Source: an uncultured Phocaeicola sp. (GTDB lineage: Bacteria; Bacteroidota; Bacteroidia; Bacteroidales; Bacteroidaceae). From it: a stretch of 64,000 bases of DNA. The stretch spans positions 82,629-146,628 of the forward strand of contig CALUGI010000001.1 of the NCBI GenBank assembly GCA_944320135.1, written 5' to 3'. The translations under genes were made by a program, and so were the position numbers. How positions within the stretch are numbered: position 1 is the first letter of the stretch; each line of letters opens with the position of its first letter. The notes under the pieces are model-generated. The model was not told where the DNA came from and did no database searches. It saw only the letters and a list, made by a program, of their open reading frames with translations. Positions 62,124 through 64,000 of this stretch are shown in pieces.

Positions 62124-62215
62124 AAAACGGCCTCCCGGCAAAAAGCCGCCGCGCTCATACAAAAATGCGGCGGCTTCCCGTAAGGAAAACCGCCGCCGGA
62201 CGGGAAATGTCCGCC
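62124..62215 (+). repeat. Degenerate A-run/GC-block array (array H)
   Basis: A-runs lie at 62124, 62141, 62161, 62186 and 62205 (steps 17, 20, 25, 19), each followed by a GC-rich block such as GCCGCCGCGC or CCGCCGCCGGACGGG. The phase is looser than in the other arrays. Confidence 0.4.
62136..62178 (-). terminator. Terminator of the paaK-like/ACT unit
   Basis: AAGCCGCCGC (62143-62152) pairs with GCGGCGGCTT (62167-62176). On the minus strand it is followed by a T-run (the A-run 62140-62144 on the plus strand). It lies about 60 bases after the ACT gene stop. Confidence 0.7.
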
Positions 62216-62238
62216 CGCTTTCGGTCAGAATATGTCGC

Positions 62239-62655
62239 TTACAACTTCTCCCGCGTAAGAATGCTGCAATGATGCGCTTCAAGCACTTCGAGGCAATGCT
62301 TCAGGTCGTTGGGCTTGATAACCACATGTGCCTTATCGTTCTGGGCGAAGGCATACATGTATTCGATGAAAATCTGTTCTTCCGCAAGATATTCCAGAAT
62401 GACGGCCAGCGAACCGGGCACATTGTCGCAGCTCAAGCATACCACATCGGTCGACATCACTGCAAAATCATGCGCGCGGAGCACTTCCACCGCCTTGTCC
62501 ACATCTGACACTATCAGGCGGAGGATGCCGAAATCGGCGGTTTCCGCCATGCTGAAGGCGTGCATGTTGATTCCGTTCGCGCCCAACGTGCGCACCACTT
62601 CGTTGATTCGTCCGGTCTTGTTCTCCAGAAAGACCGATAATTGTTTGATTGTCAT
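62239..62655 (-). CDS. Tandem ACT-domain protein
   Basis: A 138-residue cytoplasmic protein made of two ACT domains. The first starts MTIKQLSVFLENKTGRINEVVRTLGANGINMHAFSMAE; the second, VPGSLAVILEYLAEEQIFIEYMYAFAQNDKAHVVIKPND. ACT domains bind amino acids or related small ligands and control partner enzymes. Its start is 14 bases downstream of the ligase stop, so the two are one operon; in many anaerobes this pair accompanies indolepyruvate:ferredoxin oxidoreductase. The chosen ATG (62655) sits right at the first ACT strand; the longer frame uses no better start. Confidence 0.88.
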   Translation of the reverse strand: MTIKQLSVFLENKTGRINEVVRTLGANGINMHAFSMAETADFGILRLIVSDVDKAVEVLRAHDFAVMSTDVVCLSCDNVPGSLAVILEYLAEEQIFIEYMYAFAQNDKAHVVIKPNDLKHCLEVLEAHHCSILTREKL

Positions 62656-62668
62656 AACTAAATCCGTT

Positions 62669-63970
62669 TTATACCAACACACGTTTGTCTATCACCCTTT
62701 GCGACTTTCCCTGACTCCGCTGGATGCTGTTCGGCTCCATCAGTTTCACGTCGGCACTGATGGAAAGGACGCTCTTCAGCTTGTCGGACAATGCTTTCTT
62801 CAAGTTCAGCATCGCGCTGATGTCATCGCTGAAGTAGTCACGGCGCACTTCCACCTGTACTTGCAACGTATCCAGATTGTTGATACGGTCGACCACAAGC
62901 ATGTAGCGCGGCTCAAATTCCTTCATGCCCAGAATCACGCTCTCCACCTGCGACGGGAATACATTGATACCTCGGATAATCAGCATGTCGTCGCTTCGTC
63001 CCATAATCGGGGTCATGCGCACGCTGGTACGCCCGCAGGGACATACTCCCGGCATGAGCGATGTCAGGTCCTTGGTACGATAACGAAGCAGGGGCATCCC
63101 CTCTTTGGTAAGCGTGGTGAACACCAGTTCTCCCTGCTGCCCGTAAGGAAGCGGTTCCAACGTATTCGGGTCAATGATTTCCGGATAGAAATGGTCTTCA
63201 TGGATATGCGAGCCGTTCTGTTCCTCGCATTCACACGACACACCCGGCCCCATGATTTCGCTCAGTCCGTACAGATTGTAACCTTTCAGTCCCAGACGCT
63301 CCTGAATCTCCTGCCTCATGTGTTCGGTCCACGGTTCCGCGCCGAAAGCACCGATACGGAGACTCAGCTCATCCTTGCTGACCCCCATCTTCTCCACCGT
63401 CTCTGCCAGATAGAGTGCGTAGGAAGGTGTGCAGGCGATTCCGGTAATCTTCAAGTCACGGATAAGGCGCACATGCTTTTCCGTATTTCCGGTAGAGGCC
63501 GGAATGACCGTAGCCCCAAGATTCTCCACCCCGTAATGCGCCCCCAGTCCTCCGGTAAAAAGCCCGTATCCGTAGCTCACGGAGAAAGTGTCCTCACGGG
63601 TCACGCCGTATGCCGAGAGACAACGAGACATCACCTCCGACCATACAGCCAGATCCTTGCGCGTATAACCCACGATAGTCGGATTTCCGGTCGTGCCCGA
63701 TGAAGCATGAACGCGCACCACCTCCGACTTCGGGGCAGCCATCAGCCCATACGGATAGTTGTCGCGCAAATCCTGCTTTGTAGTAAAGGGCAGCTTCACT
63801 ATATCGTCAATACTCCGGATATCATCCGGCATCAAGTCCATTTCCTGCATCTTGTGCCGATAGAAAGGCACGTTGTGATACACATAGGCAACCAGCTTCT
63901 GCAACCGTTTGCCCTGCAGCTCGCGCAACTGTTCGCGCGGCATGCATTCTTTGTTGGGATTCCAAATCAT
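62669..63970 (-). CDS. paaK: Phenylacetate-CoA ligase family enzyme
   Basis: A 433-residue adenylate-forming ligase of the PaaK class, which makes aryl-acetyl-CoA from an aryl acid, ATP and CoA. Landmarks: N-terminal RLQKLVAYVYHNVPFYRHKM, the AMP/phosphate loop VHASSGTTGNPTIVGYTRKD, SYGYGLFTGGLGAHYG, AFGAEPWTEHMRQEI, YGLSEIMGPGVSCECEEQNG and the C-terminal YRTKDLTSLMPGVCPCGRTSVRM and GRSDDMLIIRGINVFPSQVE. It is complete, starting 30 bases from the window edge. In Bacteroidales it usually belongs to an indolepyruvate oxidoreductase operon, whose other genes would lie just beyond the window; that is an inference. Confidence 0.92.
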   Translation of the reverse strand: MIWNPNKECMPREQLRELQGKRLQKLVAYVYHNVPFYRHKMQEMDLMPDDIRSIDDIVKLPFTTKQDLRDNYPYGLMAAPKSEVVRVHASSGTTGNPTIVGYTRKDLAVWSEVMSRCLSAYGVTREDTFSVSYGYGLFTGGLGAHYGVENLGATVIPASTGNTEKHVRLIRDLKITGIACTPSYALYLAETVEKMGVSKDELSLRIGAFGAEPWTEHMRQEIQERLGLKGYNLYGLSEIMGPGVSCECEEQNGSHIHEDHFYPEIIDPNTLEPLPYGQQGELVFTTLTKEGMPLLRYRTKDLTSLMPGVCPCGRTSVRMTPIMGRSDDMLIIRGINVFPSQVESVILGMKEFEPRYMLVVDRINNLDTLQVQVEVRRDYFSDDISAMLNLKKALSDKLKSVLSISADVKLMEPNSIQRSQGKSQRVIDKRVLV

Positions 63971-64000
63971 ATAAATGAAGAATTAAGAATGAGGAATGAA

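Larger units (their letters stand above)
61912..62238. other. 327-base intergenic gap: SusC pair 2 promoter, repeat array, terminator
   Basis: No gene is seen. From left to right it holds the SusC pair 2 promoter on the minus strand (61983-62012), an A/T-rich stretch, and a GC-rich section with A-run units of the ~22-base family that also forms the terminator of the ACT gene (62136-62178). Confidence 0.55.

Noticed and set aside
1-64000. tRNA or rRNA genes
   Set aside because: No rRNA-like stretch or convincing cloverleaf with conserved T-loop was noticed by eye; a covariance-model scan would be decisive.

Overview
The window comes from the chromosome of a member of the Bacteroidales, most likely a gut Bacteroidaceae species. 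The evidence is two SusC/SusD pairs, a hybrid two-component sensor with an AraC-type output domain, Bacteroidetes-type promoters (TTTG about 20 bases upstream of TAnnTTTG), weak ribosome binding sites, a long-tailed ribosomal protein S16, and several Bacteroidales-typical families (DUF4301, DUF3575, DUF6562-like lipoproteins). I cannot name the species.

Region 1 (1-28.6 kb) is mostly housekeeping. On the minus strand it starts with mfd (cut by the window edge). A plus-strand TPR protein follows, then a compact minus-strand run read from 9.3 to 5.0 kb: nitroreductase, small membrane protein, Rossmann/DUF2520 protein, KdsC-type phosphatase, Maf and RmuC. Next come a FemAB/GNAT-like protein, a cytidylate-kinase-like protein, DUF4301, a RelA/SpoT protein with a decayed hydrolase site, a DUF1573 protein, an OPT transporter, an isolated heparin lyase I (PL13) divergent from a secreted esterase, rpsP, the methylmalonyl-CoA mutase pair mutA-mutB, an unrecognised 208-residue protein, an AlbA_2-type protein and a DsbD-family protein.

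Region 2 (28.6-61.9 kb) is a large polysaccharide utilisation locus. A hybrid two-component sensor (minus) is divergent from lyase 1, an alpha-L-fucosidase (GH29) and lyase 2 (plus). Convergent to these are lyase 3 with a small beta-sandwich protein, a five-gene fimbrillin/adhesin-like lipoprotein operon made of a duplicated two-gene module, and the group GH88 / SusC / SusD / sulfatase. A second SusC/SusD pair follows. The inferred scheme is: surface binding and import by SusCD; eliminative cleavage by three DUF4962/heparinase II-III-type lyases; unsaturated uronic acid removal by GH88; fucose and sulfate removal by GH29 and a serine-type sulfatase. A sulfated, possibly fucosylated, uronic-acid-containing glycan (glycosaminoglycan-like) is the likely target.

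Region 3 (62.2-64 kb) holds a tandem-ACT protein and a phenylacetate-CoA ligase family enzyme, a pair usually linked to indolepyruvate/aryl-acid metabolism.

The most unusual signal is a dispersed family of short intergenic arrays. They consist of degenerate units of about 22 bases, each starting with a short A-run followed by a GC-rich block, and occur in at least nine intergenic gaps here, often beside strong terminator hairpins. One array (11123-11210) is four units of exactly 22 bases.
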